This document shows, piece by piece, positions 24,165 to 32,525 of a stretch of DNA of 54,399 bases. A program made the position numbers and the translations under genes. The notes under the pieces are model-generated. The model did not search any database, was not told the origin of the DNA, and saw only the letters and a program-made list of their open reading frames with translations. This DNA comes from Armatimonadota bacterium (GTDB lineage Bacteria > Sysuimicrobiota > Sysuimicrobiia > Sysuimicrobiales > Humicultoraceae): contig JAVHMA010000025.1 in assembly GCA_031081715.1 (NCBI GenBank), positions 1-54,399 on the forward strand, read 5' to 3'. How positions within the stretch are numbered: the first letter of the stretch is position 1; the number at the start of each line of letters is the position of its first letter.

Positions 24165-26591
24165 TCAGTTCCGCAGGGGCTTGCCCGTCTGCAACATGTG
24201 CCGGATGCGGTCCTGGGTCTGCGGCGTGCCGAGCAGGCTCAGGAACGCCTCGCGCTCCAGCTCGAGCAGGTACTCCTCGGCGACGCGCGTGCCCTCGGGC
24301 ACGGCGCCGCCGCACAGCACGTAGGCGAGCCGGCGCGACACCGTGACGTCGTGGTCCGTGATGTGGCCGCCGGTGCGCATGATATGGAGAAACGTATCGA
24401 TGGCCGCCAGTCCTCGCTCGCCGGCCACACGGATCGTCGCGGGAGGCGCGGGGCGGTACTGCGCACGGACCAGCGCGAGCGCCGCGGCCTTCGCGTCGGT
24501 CAGGTGCAGGTCGGTGCTGGTCGAGATACCGTCGCACGGCCGCAGCAGCCCCAGCCGCCGTGCGTCCTCGGCCGAGGTCGAGACCTTCGCCATGGCGATC
24601 GTCTCGAAGGTCCAGCGCAACAGCGGCAACAGGTCGCCGGGCACCTCGTCGGGGAAGCGCGCGGCCGTGCGCTTCGCCATCTCCATGGTGCCTGTGCCCG
24701 CGGGGATCAGGCCCACGCCGGGCTCCACCATGCCCATGTAGGTCTCGGCCGCGGCCTGCACGTGCGCGGCCGCCAGGCAGAACTCCACCCCGCCGCCGAG
24801 CGTCCGGCCCGCCGGCGCGGCGACCACCGGCGCGCTCGAGCGGCGGAACGCCATCATCAGCGCCTGGAACCGCCGGATGGCCGCGTCCAGGTCCTCCCAG
24901 TTGCCCTCCTGCGCTTCGAGCAGCACGAGCATGAGGTTGGCGCCGGCGCAGAAGTCGCGGCCCTGGTTCCCAACAACCAGCGCGTCGAAGTCGACGCGCA
25001 GGCGCTCGAGCGCCCGCTCGCCCATGACCACCATGTCTTCGCCGATCGTGTTGAGCTTCGAGTGGAACTCCAGGCACAGCACACCGTCGCCCAGGTCCAC
25101 CAGGCTGGCGCCCGCGTTGCGCTCGACCGTGCGGTTCGCGCGCCGCAGCGCCGCGAGCACGATGCGCTCGCCCAGGCCCGGCTCGGGCCGGTAGGCACGC
25201 GCGGCCAGGTCGAAGTACGCCCGCCCCGCGGGCTCGTCGCGGTAGAACGTGCCGACGCCGTGCTCGCGCACCAGGCGGACGAGCTCGGGCGCCGCGGCGC
25301 CCGCTGCCTCGGGCAGCGCGGAGGCCCCGCCGGCGGCGACCAGCGCGTCCCATGTCTCGAAGGGGCCCGCCTCCCAGCCGAAGCCCCAGCGCATTGCGCG
25401 GTCCACGTTGACGATGTCGTCGCTGATCTCGGGGATGCGGCGGGCCGCGTAGGCGAGGGTCGCGTCGGTCAGCCGCCGGAGGAACTCGCCGTAGCGGTCG
25501 GGCATGGTCACCAGCGCGGCGAGCCGCCGGCCCGGCTCGTCGATCGCCCGGGCCGCCTCCAGCGCAGGCGTGGAGAGCCGCCGCCGGGGGCGGTACTCCA
25601 GGGTGCGGTGGTCGAGCGCCAGGATCTCGCCGTCCTGCCGTCGGTAGAATCCGCCGCCGGCTTTCTCACCGAGCCAGCCACGCGCGGCCATCTCGGCGAG
25701 CAGGGGCGGCGCCTGGTAGAGGTCGCGCGCCTCGTCCTCCGGGAGGTTCCGGTAGCCGTTGGCCGCGACGTGCAGCAGCACGTCGAGTCCCGAGAGGTCG
25801 GCCGTGCGGAACGTCGCGCTGCGCGGCCGGCCGAGCAGCGGGCCCGTGAGCTCGTCCACCTCGTCGACGTCGAGGTCGAGGTCGAGCATCAGGCGCACCG
25901 CGGTGAGGAACCCGAACGTTCCGATGCGGTTGGCGATGAAGTTCGGCGTGTCCTTGGCGTAGACGACGCCCTTGCCTAGCAACCGCTCACCCCACGCGGC
26001 GGCCGCCGCGACGACCTCGGGCGCGGTCTGCGCGGTGGGAATCACCTCGAGCAGCCGCATGTAGCGTGGCGGGTTGAAGAAGTGCGTCCCCACGAAGTGC
26101 CGGCGGAACTCCGCGCCCGCCTCGCGCGCGATCGCGGCGACCGGCAGCCCCGAGGTGTTGGTGCTGACGATCGCGTCGGGGCGGCGGTGGCGCTCGACCC
26201 GCGCGAGCAGGCCCTGTTTCACCTCGAGGTCCTCGACGACCGCCTCCACGATCCAGTCCGCGTCGGTGATCTTCGCCAGATCGTCCTCGAAGTTCCCGAC
26301 GGTGATGAGCGCGGCTCGCTCCGGGGTGAAGAACGCGGCGGGCTGGGCGCGGCCGGCGCGCTCCAGGCCCTGCCGCGCGAGCCGGTTACGGACCAGCGGG
26401 TGATCCAGCGAGAGCCCGCGGCGCCGCTCGTCGTCGGCGAGCGTCGCCGGCGCCACGTCGAGCAGCAGCGTGGGGACCCCCACGTTTGCCAGGTGGGCGG
26501 CGATGCCGCTGCCCATGACCCCGGCGCCGAGTACGGCCGCCCGGCCGAGCCGGCGGGTGCGGCGGGTGACGGCGAGGTCGGGCAGGGCCAT
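24165..26591 (-). CDS. fadN: 3-hydroxyacyl-CoA dehydrogenase / enoyl-CoA hydratase fusion (FadN type)
   Basis: The product is 808 residues when started at the ATG at 26591. The NAD-binding domain comes first (AVLGAGVMGSGIAAHLANVGV at about 19-39), as in Bacillus FadN and opposite to E. coli FadB, where the hydratase is first. GTHFFNPPRYMRLLEVIP carries the dehydrogenase catalytic His. The crotonase domain (about 480-700) shows GRDFCAGANL and GRTLGGGVEFCLAAA. It carries out hydration and the second oxidation of beta-oxidation. GTG at 26603 is an alternative start. It diverges from the cation transporter gene. Confidence 0.93.
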   Translation of the reverse strand: MALPDLAVTRRTRRLGRAAVLGAGVMGSGIAAHLANVGVPTLLLDVAPATLADDERRRGLSLDHPLVRNRLARQGLERAGRAQPAAFFTPERAALITVGNFEDDLAKITDADWIVEAVVEDLEVKQGLLARVERHRRPDAIVSTNTSGLPVAAIAREAGAEFRRHFVGTHFFNPPRYMRLLEVIPTAQTAPEVVAAAAAWGERLLGKGVVYAKDTPNFIANRIGTFGFLTAVRLMLDLDLDVDEVDELTGPLLGRPRSATFRTADLSGLDVLLHVAANGYRNLPEDEARDLYQAPPLLAEMAARGWLGEKAGGGFYRRQDGEILALDHRTLEYRPRRRLSTPALEAARAIDEPGRRLAALVTMPDRYGEFLRRLTDATLAYAARRIPEISDDIVNVDRAMRWGFGWEAGPFETWDALVAAGGASALPEAAGAAAPELVRLVREHGVGTFYRDEPAGRAYFDLAARAYRPEPGLGERIVLAALRRANRTVERNAGASLVDLGDGVLCLEFHSKLNTIGEDMVVMGERALERLRVDFDALVVGNQGRDFCAGANLMLVLLEAQEGNWEDLDAAIRRFQALMMAFRRSSAPVVAAPAGRTLGGGVEFCLAAAHVQAAAETYMGMVEPGVGLIPAGTGTMEMAKRTAARFPDEVPGDLLPLLRWTFETIAMAKVSTSAEDARRLGLLRPCDGISTSTDLHLTDAKAAALALVRAQYRPAPPATIRVAGERGLAAIDTFLHIMRTGGHITDHDVTVSRRLAYVLCGGAVPEGTRVAEEYLLELEREAFLSLLGTPQTQDRIRHMLQTGKPLRN

Positions 26592-26687
26592 GGCGCGGAT
26601 CACGCTCCGTGAGGTCGGTGCCGGAACCTTCGCGGGGGGCGGGAAGAACTCCTCGGCTGCGGTAACATAGGACGAAGGTATCCGTGC

Positions 26688-27629
26688 ATGGAGGCATCCG
26701 GGGCCGCGCCCGCCACCGCCCACCACCAGAAGGTCCGCGCCGCCATCGTCTCGCTCGCGGCCGGCGTCGTCATCCTCGGGCTCAAGGCCGCGGCCTACCT
26801 GGTGACGGGATCGGTGGCGTTGCTCTCCGACGCCGCCGAGTCAGTCGTCAACGTGGTGGCGGCCAACATCGCGCTCATCAGCCTGATCGTGGCGGGCCGG
26901 CCGCCCGACGAGGGGCACCAGTACGGGCATGCCAAGGCTGAGTACGTCAGCAGCGCCACCGAGGCCGCGATGATCGCGATCGCCGGTCTGGTCATCGTCG
27001 GCGTCGCGGTGCGCCGGCTGCTGGCGCCTCAGCCGCTCGAGCGGTTGCCGCTCGGCCTGGCGCTGGCTGCGGCCTCCGCGCTGGCCAATCTAGGCGTGGC
27101 GCTCTTCCTGCTGCGGGTCTCACGCGCCGAGCAGTCGATCGCGCTCGAAGCCTCGGCCAGGCACCTCCTCTCCGACGTGCTCACCTCGGCCGGCGTGCTC
27201 GCGGGCGTCGCGCTGGTGCTGGCCACCGGGTGGGCGCCGCTGGACGCGATTGCCGCGCTCGTGGTGGGTGGCAACATTCTGTGGATGGGCGTGGCGCTCT
27301 ACCGCCGCTCGATCAGCGGGTTGATGGACGAGCGCCTTCCACCCGAGGAGGAGGCCGCGATCAGGGCGATCCTCGACGAACACCATGACGACATCGTGGG
27401 GATCGTTGGACACCACGCGATGCGCAGCCGTCGCGCCGGTGCCACGCGGTTTCTGGACCTCCACCTGGTCGTCCACCGGACGCTGACCGTGGGCGAGGCC
27501 CACAACCTGACCGACCACCTCGAGCACCACCTGGAGGAGATCCTCCCGGGGATGGACGTGACGATCCACGTCGAGCCCTGCGAGTCGGCCTGCCCGCGCT
27601 GCGCGGCGGTGGCCCGGAGCCGCCGATGA
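26688..27629 (+). CDS. Cation diffusion facilitator family transporter
   Basis: The product is 313 residues with six predicted helices and a cytoplasmic C-terminal domain (about 213-300). The membrane metal site shows His159-X3-Asp163 (RHLLSDVLTS) in helix 5, but in helix 2 the usual H/D-X3-D is Glu51-X3-Asn55 (DAAESVVNVV), a variant subgroup. HQYGHAKAEYVSS after helix 2 is the typical loop. The tail CESACPRC could bind an extra metal. It exports a divalent metal against protons; which one is unclear. Its stop overlaps the zwf start (ATGA). Confidence 0.9.
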   Translation: MEASGAAPATAHHQKVRAAIVSLAAGVVILGLKAAAYLVTGSVALLSDAAESVVNVVAANIALISLIVAGRPPDEGHQYGHAKAEYVSSATEAAMIAIAGLVIVGVAVRRLLAPQPLERLPLGLALAAASALANLGVALFLLRVSRAEQSIALEASARHLLSDVLTSAGVLAGVALVLATGWAPLDAIAALVVGGNILWMGVALYRRSISGLMDERLPPEEEAAIRAILDEHHDDIVGIVGHHAMRSRRAGATRFLDLHLVVHRTLTVGEAHNLTDHLEHHLEEILPGMDVTIHVEPCESACPRCAAVARSRR

Positions 27630-29080
27630 AGGCGCCCGAGCCGGCGACCGTCGTGGTCATGGGCGGCACCGGCGACCTGATGCGGCGCAAGCTGTTGCCG
27701 GCGCTGTACGCGAACGTCGCTGCCGGGGCGCTGGATCCGAACTGCCGCGTTCTGGCCGTGGCCCGCGGCCGCGGGGTGGCCGATGAGGGGTTCCGCGCGT
27801 GGGCCGCCGCCGCGCTGGCGGAGGCTGGCCTGCCGCCGGGCCCCGGACCCGACGCATGGACGCGCGAGCGCCTGCACTACCAGACGATCGGCGCCGGCGG
27901 CGCGGACGACTACGCCGCGCTCGCGCGGCGTATCGCGGCACTGGAGGCCCTCACGCCCGGCCCCGGCGATCGTGTTTTCTACCTCGCATTGCCGCCGCAG
28001 GCGCTTCCGGCGGCCGTCCGCGGGCTGGGCGGCGCCGGGCTGAGCCGCGGCCCGGGATGGACGCGGCTGGTGGTCGAGAAGCCCTTCGGCCGCGACCTGG
28101 CATCGGCGCGTGCGCTCAACGCGCTGGTGCACGAGTACTTCGAGGAACCCCAGGTCTATCGCATCGACCATTACCTGGGGAAGGAGACCGTGCAGAACCT
28201 GCTGGTGCTGCGGTTCGCCAACCCCATCTTCGAGACACTGTGGAACCGGGACCGCGTCGCCAGCGTGCAGATCACGGTGGCCGAAGACGTCGGCGTGGAG
28301 GACCGGGCCGACTACTACGAGGACGCGGGCGCGGTGCGCGACATCGTCCAGAACCACGTGATCCAGCTCCTGGCGCTGGTGGCCATGGAGGTTCCGGGCG
28401 CGTTCGAGGCGGATCAGATCCACAACGAGAAGGTGAAGGTGCTGCGGGCGATCCGGCCGCTCTCCGCCGCGGACGTGGTCTACGGACAGTACGCCGCCGG
28501 ACGGATCGGCGACCGCGACGTTGCCGGGTACCGCGACGAGCCGGGCGTAGCCCCCGCATCTCGCACCGAGACGTTCGCCGCGCTGCGGCTGGGGGTGCAG
28601 AACTGGCGGTGGCACGGCGTGCCGTTCTACCTTCGGGCCGGCAAGCGAATGGCGCAGCGGCTCACGCAGATCGTGGTCACCTTCCGCCGGCCGCCGGTGA
28701 TGCTGTTCCCGTCGCTACACGCCTCGGGGAAGATCCAGCCGAACGCGCTGGTGATTACCATCCAGCCCGACGAGGGCTTCGACCTGGCGTTCGAGGTCAA
28801 GGCGCCGGGAGCCGGCGTCGCACTGCAGTCCCAGCGGCTGCGCTTTCGCTACGCGGAGGCGTTCGCGCCGCTGCCGGACGCCTACGAGACCCTGCTGGTG
28901 GACGTGGTGGCCGGTGACCAGACGCTGTTCGTCCGCGCCGATGAGGTCGAGGCCGCCTGGGCGCTGCTGGCGCCCCTGCTCGCCGCGCCGCCGGCCGTGC
29001 ACGTCTATCCCGCGGGGTCGTGGGGACCTCCGGAGGCCGCACGCCTCCTCGACAGCGAGGCCGCGTGGGCGCCCGCGTAG
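27626..29080 (+). CDS. zwf: Glucose-6-phosphate 1-dehydrogenase
   Basis: This 484-residue enzyme of the oxidative pentose phosphate pathway oxidises glucose-6-phosphate and makes NADPH. The N-terminal dinucleotide site is MGGTGDLMRRKLLPALY, the conserved lysine is in VVEKPFGRDL, and the active-site signature is RIDHYLGKETVQNLLVLRF. IQPDEGFDLAFEVKAPG is a C-terminal family block. It begins within the stop of the cation transporter and overlaps the CopC-CopD gene by 16 bases, so redox supply and metal export are translated from one message. Confidence 0.96.
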   Translation: MKAPEPATVVVMGGTGDLMRRKLLPALYANVAAGALDPNCRVLAVARGRGVADEGFRAWAAAALAEAGLPPGPGPDAWTRERLHYQTIGAGGADDYAALARRIAALEALTPGPGDRVFYLALPPQALPAAVRGLGGAGLSRGPGWTRLVVEKPFGRDLASARALNALVHEYFEEPQVYRIDHYLGKETVQNLLVLRFANPIFETLWNRDRVASVQITVAEDVGVEDRADYYEDAGAVRDIVQNHVIQLLALVAMEVPGAFEADQIHNEKVKVLRAIRPLSAADVVYGQYAAGRIGDRDVAGYRDEPGVAPASRTETFAALRLGVQNWRWHGVPFYLRAGKRMAQRLTQIVVTFRRPPVMLFPSLHASGKIQPNALVITIQPDEGFDLAFEVKAPGAGVALQSQRLRFRYAEAFAPLPDAYETLLVDVVAGDQTLFVRADEVEAAWALLAPLLAAPPAVHVYPAGSWGPPEAARLLDSEAAWAPA

Positions 29081-31434
29081 CCACCCGCGTCCTCGTCCTG
29101 GTCCTGGCGGTCTGGTTGATCGCCGCGGGCCAGGCCGCAGCGCACGGGGTCGTCGAGCGCGCGGTGCCCGCGGCGAACTCGTCGGTGACAGTCCCGCCGC
29201 GGCAGATCGAGCTGTGGTTCAACGAGCCGGTGGACCCGGCGTTCAGCACGGTGACGGTCACCGACACGGCGGGCCGGCGAGTCTCGGGCCCGGCGGTCGT
29301 GGCGCCCGACGGCCGGCAGATGATCGCGCGCCTGGAGCGCCTGCCCGAGGGCTTCTACACCGTGCGCTGGCGCGTGCTCTCGCGGGTGGACGGGCACACG
29401 ACCAGCGGCCTCTTCGCTTTCACGGTCGGTCTGGGGAGGCCGCCCGAGGGGTTCGGCGGAGAAGAGGCGCCGGACCCGTGGCTGGTCGGGGTGCGTTGGG
29501 TGGGTTTCGCCGCGCTGCTGCTACTCGCCGGCGCCGCGCTGTTCCCGCCGCTCGTGCTGGAGCCGGCGCTGGGCCGCCTGGACCCGCCTGACGCGCTCCA
29601 GCTCGAGGACGCGGCGCGGGCGCGGCTGCGGCGCACGACCGTCGTCGCCGGAACCCTGGTGCTGGCAGCTGCTGCGACCGAGGTTGTGCTCCGCGCGGCC
29701 CAGCTCACCGGCGTCGGGATCGCCGGCGCCGTCGCTGGCGGCCACGCGGCCACGCTGCTGTGGTCCACGAAGCCGGGGTGGAGCGCGCTCGTCCGATCGG
29801 CGGTGGCTGTGCTGCTGCTCCTGCCCGGTAGTCCACGCGGCCGCATCGTGCGGACAGCCGGGCTGTTCTGGCTGGTGATCGTGGGGGTGGTGACCGCGAT
29901 GTTCGGCGGGCCGGCGGGCCTGGCGGGCGGCGGGCACCTCGCCCTCGTCGTGCTGGTCGGCGCGGTCTACGGCCTCGCCACGGCGCTGCTCGCGATCATC
30001 CTTCCCCAGGTCGGCGACGTGCGCGTGCCCGACTTCCCGTGGGTCGCGGTCGCGGCCGCGCTGGCGGCGCTGGGTGGCATGACCTTGAACGCCCACGCGT
30101 GGGGGGGCGGGCCGGCCGCGGTGCTCGCCGACTGGATCCATCTGGCCGCGGGCACGGTTTGGATCGGCGGCCTGGCGTGTCTGCTGCTCGTGCTCGCCGC
30201 GGTCGCGCCGGCCGCGCGGCTGCGCGCGGCGCGCGCGCTCGTGCCGCGGTTCTCCTCGACCGCGGCCGCGTCGCTGGCGGCCCTCATCGTCACGGGCGCC
30301 TACGCGATCGGGCTGCACGTGCCCTCGACCGCCGCGCTCGCGGCCACGGGCTACGGCCGAACACTGGTAGTGAAGCTGCTCCTGGTGCTGCCGCTCGTGG
30401 CGCTCGCCGCGGTCAACCGGTTCGTGCTCCGGCCCCAGCTCGCCTCTGGCGGCGAAGCGGCTCCGCCCGCGCAGCGGCAGTTCGTGCGCGTCGCCGGGGC
30501 CGAGGTCGGGCTGGGCGCCGCGATTCTACTCGCGACCGCCGCGCTCACGGCGTGGCCGCCGGCCGCGGTATCGGTGGCGCGGCCGGCCGAGAGCCCCGGG
30601 CTCGTCTTCGTGGGGGCGGTCGGGGACGCGCGCCTCTCGCTACGGGTCGCGCCTGCCCGGCCTGGGGAGAACACGATCGAGGCCACGGTCGAGGGCGCGG
30701 ACCGCGAGCCGTTGGGGCAGGACGCGCGCGTGCTGGTGCGCCTGCACAAGCTCGACGAGGAGGTCACGTCGCCCACCGTCACGCTGCTCGGCATCGGCGC
30801 GGGGCGCTATGCCAGCCCCGACCCGGTGCTGCTGCCCTCGGGCTGGTGGGAGCTCGAGGTCGTCCTGCGCCGCCGCGGCGTGCTCGACCGGACGGTCAGT
30901 TTCCCGCTGCGGCTGGGCGCTGGCCCGGCCCCGGCGTCGGATTCGAGGGCGGTGCGGCTGCTCGCTGACGCCCGCGCCGCGATGCACCGGCTGCGGGCGT
31001 GGCGCGAGGTCGAGCAGATCGCCGACGGCGCCGGAGGTATGGGTGTCGCACACCTGGAGCTGGTCCGGCCCGACCGGATGCGCGTGCGCACCTCGGCCGG
31101 CACCGAGGTGATCTTCATCGGGACCGCGCGCTTCCTCCGCGATGCCGGTGGCGCCTGGCGGTTGGAGACGCTCGCGCGGCCGGTTCCCGTGGAGGGTGCG
31201 CTGCAGTACCTGGTTGACGCCCAGGGTGTGGTCCTGGGCCGTACCGGCGCGTGCGGCGGCGAGGACTGTCAGGTGGTGCTGTGGGAGGCGCCGGGCCGCG
31301 CGGCGGCGTTCGCCGGCTGGATCGGAACCAGGACGCTGCTGGTCCACCGGATCCTGATGGTCGCACCATCGCACTTCATGACTGCAACCCTCGGCGACTT
31401 CGACGCGCCGATTCGCGTGGAGCCACCGCGCTAG
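29065..31434 (+). CDS. CopC-CopD fusion with C-terminal LolA-like domain
   Basis: The product is 789 residues from the GTG at 29065. A signal peptide is followed by a CopC domain: mature N-terminus AHGVVERAVPAANSS, whose His27 is the usual first copper ligand, and DGHTTSGLFAFTV with His111. A CopD-type membrane domain follows (about 135-500, eight helices, including the WIHLAAGTVWIGGL block with its conserved His). Then a beta domain of FixH/YtkA type (about 515-620) and a LolA/RseB-like lipoprotein fold (about 630-789; WREVEQIADG, then APSHFMTATLGDFDAP). CopC-CopD fusions handle copper at the membrane. Downstream lie the selenoprotein candidate and csoR. Confidence 0.88.
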   Translation: MGARVATRVLVLVLAVWLIAAGQAAAHGVVERAVPAANSSVTVPPRQIELWFNEPVDPAFSTVTVTDTAGRRVSGPAVVAPDGRQMIARLERLPEGFYTVRWRVLSRVDGHTTSGLFAFTVGLGRPPEGFGGEEAPDPWLVGVRWVGFAALLLLAGAALFPPLVLEPALGRLDPPDALQLEDAARARLRRTTVVAGTLVLAAAATEVVLRAAQLTGVGIAGAVAGGHAATLLWSTKPGWSALVRSAVAVLLLLPGSPRGRIVRTAGLFWLVIVGVVTAMFGGPAGLAGGGHLALVVLVGAVYGLATALLAIILPQVGDVRVPDFPWVAVAAALAALGGMTLNAHAWGGGPAAVLADWIHLAAGTVWIGGLACLLLVLAAVAPAARLRAARALVPRFSSTAAASLAALIVTGAYAIGLHVPSTAALAATGYGRTLVVKLLLVLPLVALAAVNRFVLRPQLASGGEAAPPAQRQFVRVAGAEVGLGAAILLATAALTAWPPAAVSVARPAESPGLVFVGAVGDARLSLRVAPARPGENTIEATVEGADREPLGQDARVLVRLHKLDEEVTSPTVTLLGIGAGRYASPDPVLLPSGWWELEVVLRRRGVLDRTVSFPLRLGAGPAPASDSRAVRLLADARAAMHRLRAWREVEQIADGAGGMGVAHLELVRPDRMRVRTSAGTEVIFIGTARFLRDAGGAWRLETLARPVPVEGALQYLVDAQGVVLGRTGACGGEDCQVVLWEAPGRAAAFAGWIGTRTLLVHRILMVAPSHFMTATLGDFDAPIRVEPPR

Positions 31435-31454
31435 CGACGGAGGAGGTGGCGAGG

Positions 31455-32078
31455 ATGACGAACCGACGACGCCCGCGCCGCGCGGCACCGTGGCGCCTGC
31501 TGGCGGTCTCAGCTGTGCTGGCCGTCGCAGCCGCGCTGTGGCTGAGCCTGCGGCCAGGAGCACCGCCAAAAGGCGCGATCCCGCCGCCGCTCGGCGGCCC
31601 GCAGATCGCGCAGGACGTGAACACGATGCTCGGCCGTCGTGGGCCGGCGTTCTCGTTGCCCGACGGCGACGGCCGCACGCACGCCGTCACCCCGGGCGCG
31701 ACCGGGCGCCCGCTCGTGGTCATCTCGCACATGGGGTACTACTGAGGGCGCTGCGTTGTCCAGCTCGGCGAGCTGGAGCGGCACGCGGCGGCGATCCGGG
31801 CGCTCGCCGACGTTTACGTCGTGAACCCGGATACGCCCGAGGACAACCGGCGGGTGCGCGAGGGCACGCGGCTGAGCATCCCGATCCTGCTCGATCCTGG
31901 CTACACGGTCGCGCGGGCGTACGACCTGCCCGGCGAGGGTCGGCCGATGAACGGGCTCGTCGGGGTGGTGGTGATGGACGCCGGGGGGATCATCAGGTTG
32001 CAGCGCGTGGACATCGACTTCGGGGCGCACGGCGGCCAGATCGTCCACGTGTTGCAGGGGCTCGCCGCGCGGCCCTGA
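31455..32078 (+). CDS. Membrane-anchored peroxiredoxin-like selenoprotein (UGA = Sec97)
   Basis: The frame runs from ATG 31455 (AGGAGG at 31441-31446) to TGA 32076-32078, 207 residues, interrupted only by TGA at 31743-31745. One transmembrane anchor (about 12-31) precedes an AhpC/TSA-type thioredoxin fold: GRRGPAFSLPDGDGRTHAV, then VVISHMGYY-U-GRC-VVQLGEL. The family pattern here is G-x-W-C-x-x-C-x-x-Q-L-x-E-L, so the TGA falls exactly on the catalytic (peroxidatic) Cys and Cys100 is the partner (UxxC). The fold continues without a break (VYVVNPDTPEDNRRVR, then IPILLDPGYTVARAYDL). A SECIS-like hairpin follows. A sequencing error or pseudogene is the alternative. Confidence 0.85.
31746..31782 (+). 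promoter_or_regulatory. SECIS-like hairpin directly after the in-frame UGA
   Basis: CCAGCTC (31760-31766) and GAGCTGG (31770-31776) form a perfect 7-bp stem with the three-base loop GGC. A lower stem GCUGC (31750-31754) with GCGGC (31778-31782) extends it across a small bulge. The loop begins 21 bases after the UGA and starts with G. This agrees with the accepted bacterial SECIS layout: hairpin within the coding region just 3' of UGA, short apical loop with G in the first two positions. Binding by SelB is inference. Confidence 0.72.
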
Positions 32079-32137
32079 CCCGCGGGCGGGGGCGGGCGGA
32101 GGAATCGCTCACGGCCGGACGGAATACGGGCGCGGAT

Positions 32138-32404
32138 CTAGCCGATGAAGCGGTCCAGGGCTTCCTTCAGGTCGGCCACCGCGGCGGCGACGTTGCCCCG
32201 CGTCTTGGCCTCGACGACACAGTGCTCGAGGTGATCCTCGAGCAGGACGCGCGCCGCCTGGTCGAGCGCGCTGCGCGCCGCGGCGATCTGGATGAGTACC
32301 TCGGGGCACGGCCGTCCGTCCGCGACCATCGTGCGGATGCTCCGCACGTGGCCCTCGACGCGGGCGAGGCGGTTGACGACCTGTTTCGTCTTGGTGTGCG
32401 GCAT
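32138..32404 (-). CDS. csoR: Copper-sensing transcriptional repressor CsoR
   Basis: This 88-residue all-helical DUF156 protein has Cys33, His58 and Cys62 (GRPCPEVL; DHLEHCVVE) at exactly the CsoR spacing (Cys, +25 His, +4 Cys). These are the trigonal Cu(I) ligands of copper sensors, whereas RcnR and FrmR types use other residues. GGAGGG precedes the ATG, and TATACT (plus-strand AGTATA at 32432-32437) is its likely -10. It converges with the selenoprotein gene and diverges from the PIG-L-like gene. Two palindromes of CsoR type occur in the window (32489-32504 and 36886-36904). Confidence 0.93.
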   Translation of the reverse strand: MPHTKTKQVVNRLARVEGHVRSIRTMVADGRPCPEVLIQIAAARSALDQAARVLLEDHLEHCVVEAKTRGNVAAAVADLKEALDRFIG

Positions 32405-32447
32405 ACCGACCCTCCGAGAGCGGGCGAGGGCAGTATAGCACCGCGGC

Positions 32448-32504
32448 TTGACGCGCTTCCAGGCCGATGGTAGCGTCAACGCCACGGTATCCCCCCGGGG
32501 GGAT
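32448..32504 (+). promoter_or_regulatory. Promoter with CsoR-type operator before the PIG-L-like gene
   Basis: The -35 TTGACG (32448-32453) and -10 TAGCGT (32471-32476) are 17 bases apart. The perfect palindrome ATCCCCCCGGGGGGAT (32489-32504) begins about six bases after the predicted start of transcription. G/C tracts flanked by A/T in dyad symmetry are the hallmark of CsoR operators. The same site lies about 85 bases from the csoR ATG, so it may also control csoR itself. Confidence 0.8.
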
Positions 32505-32525
32505 CCGAGGGGACGAGGAGGCCGC

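Noticed and set aside
31455-31745. Reading the first part of the peroxiredoxin-like gene as a complete 96-residue protein ending at TGA
   Set aside because: The frame continues the same fold for 110 residues after the TGA, and the stop falls precisely on the catalytic Cys, which a random truncation would rarely do.
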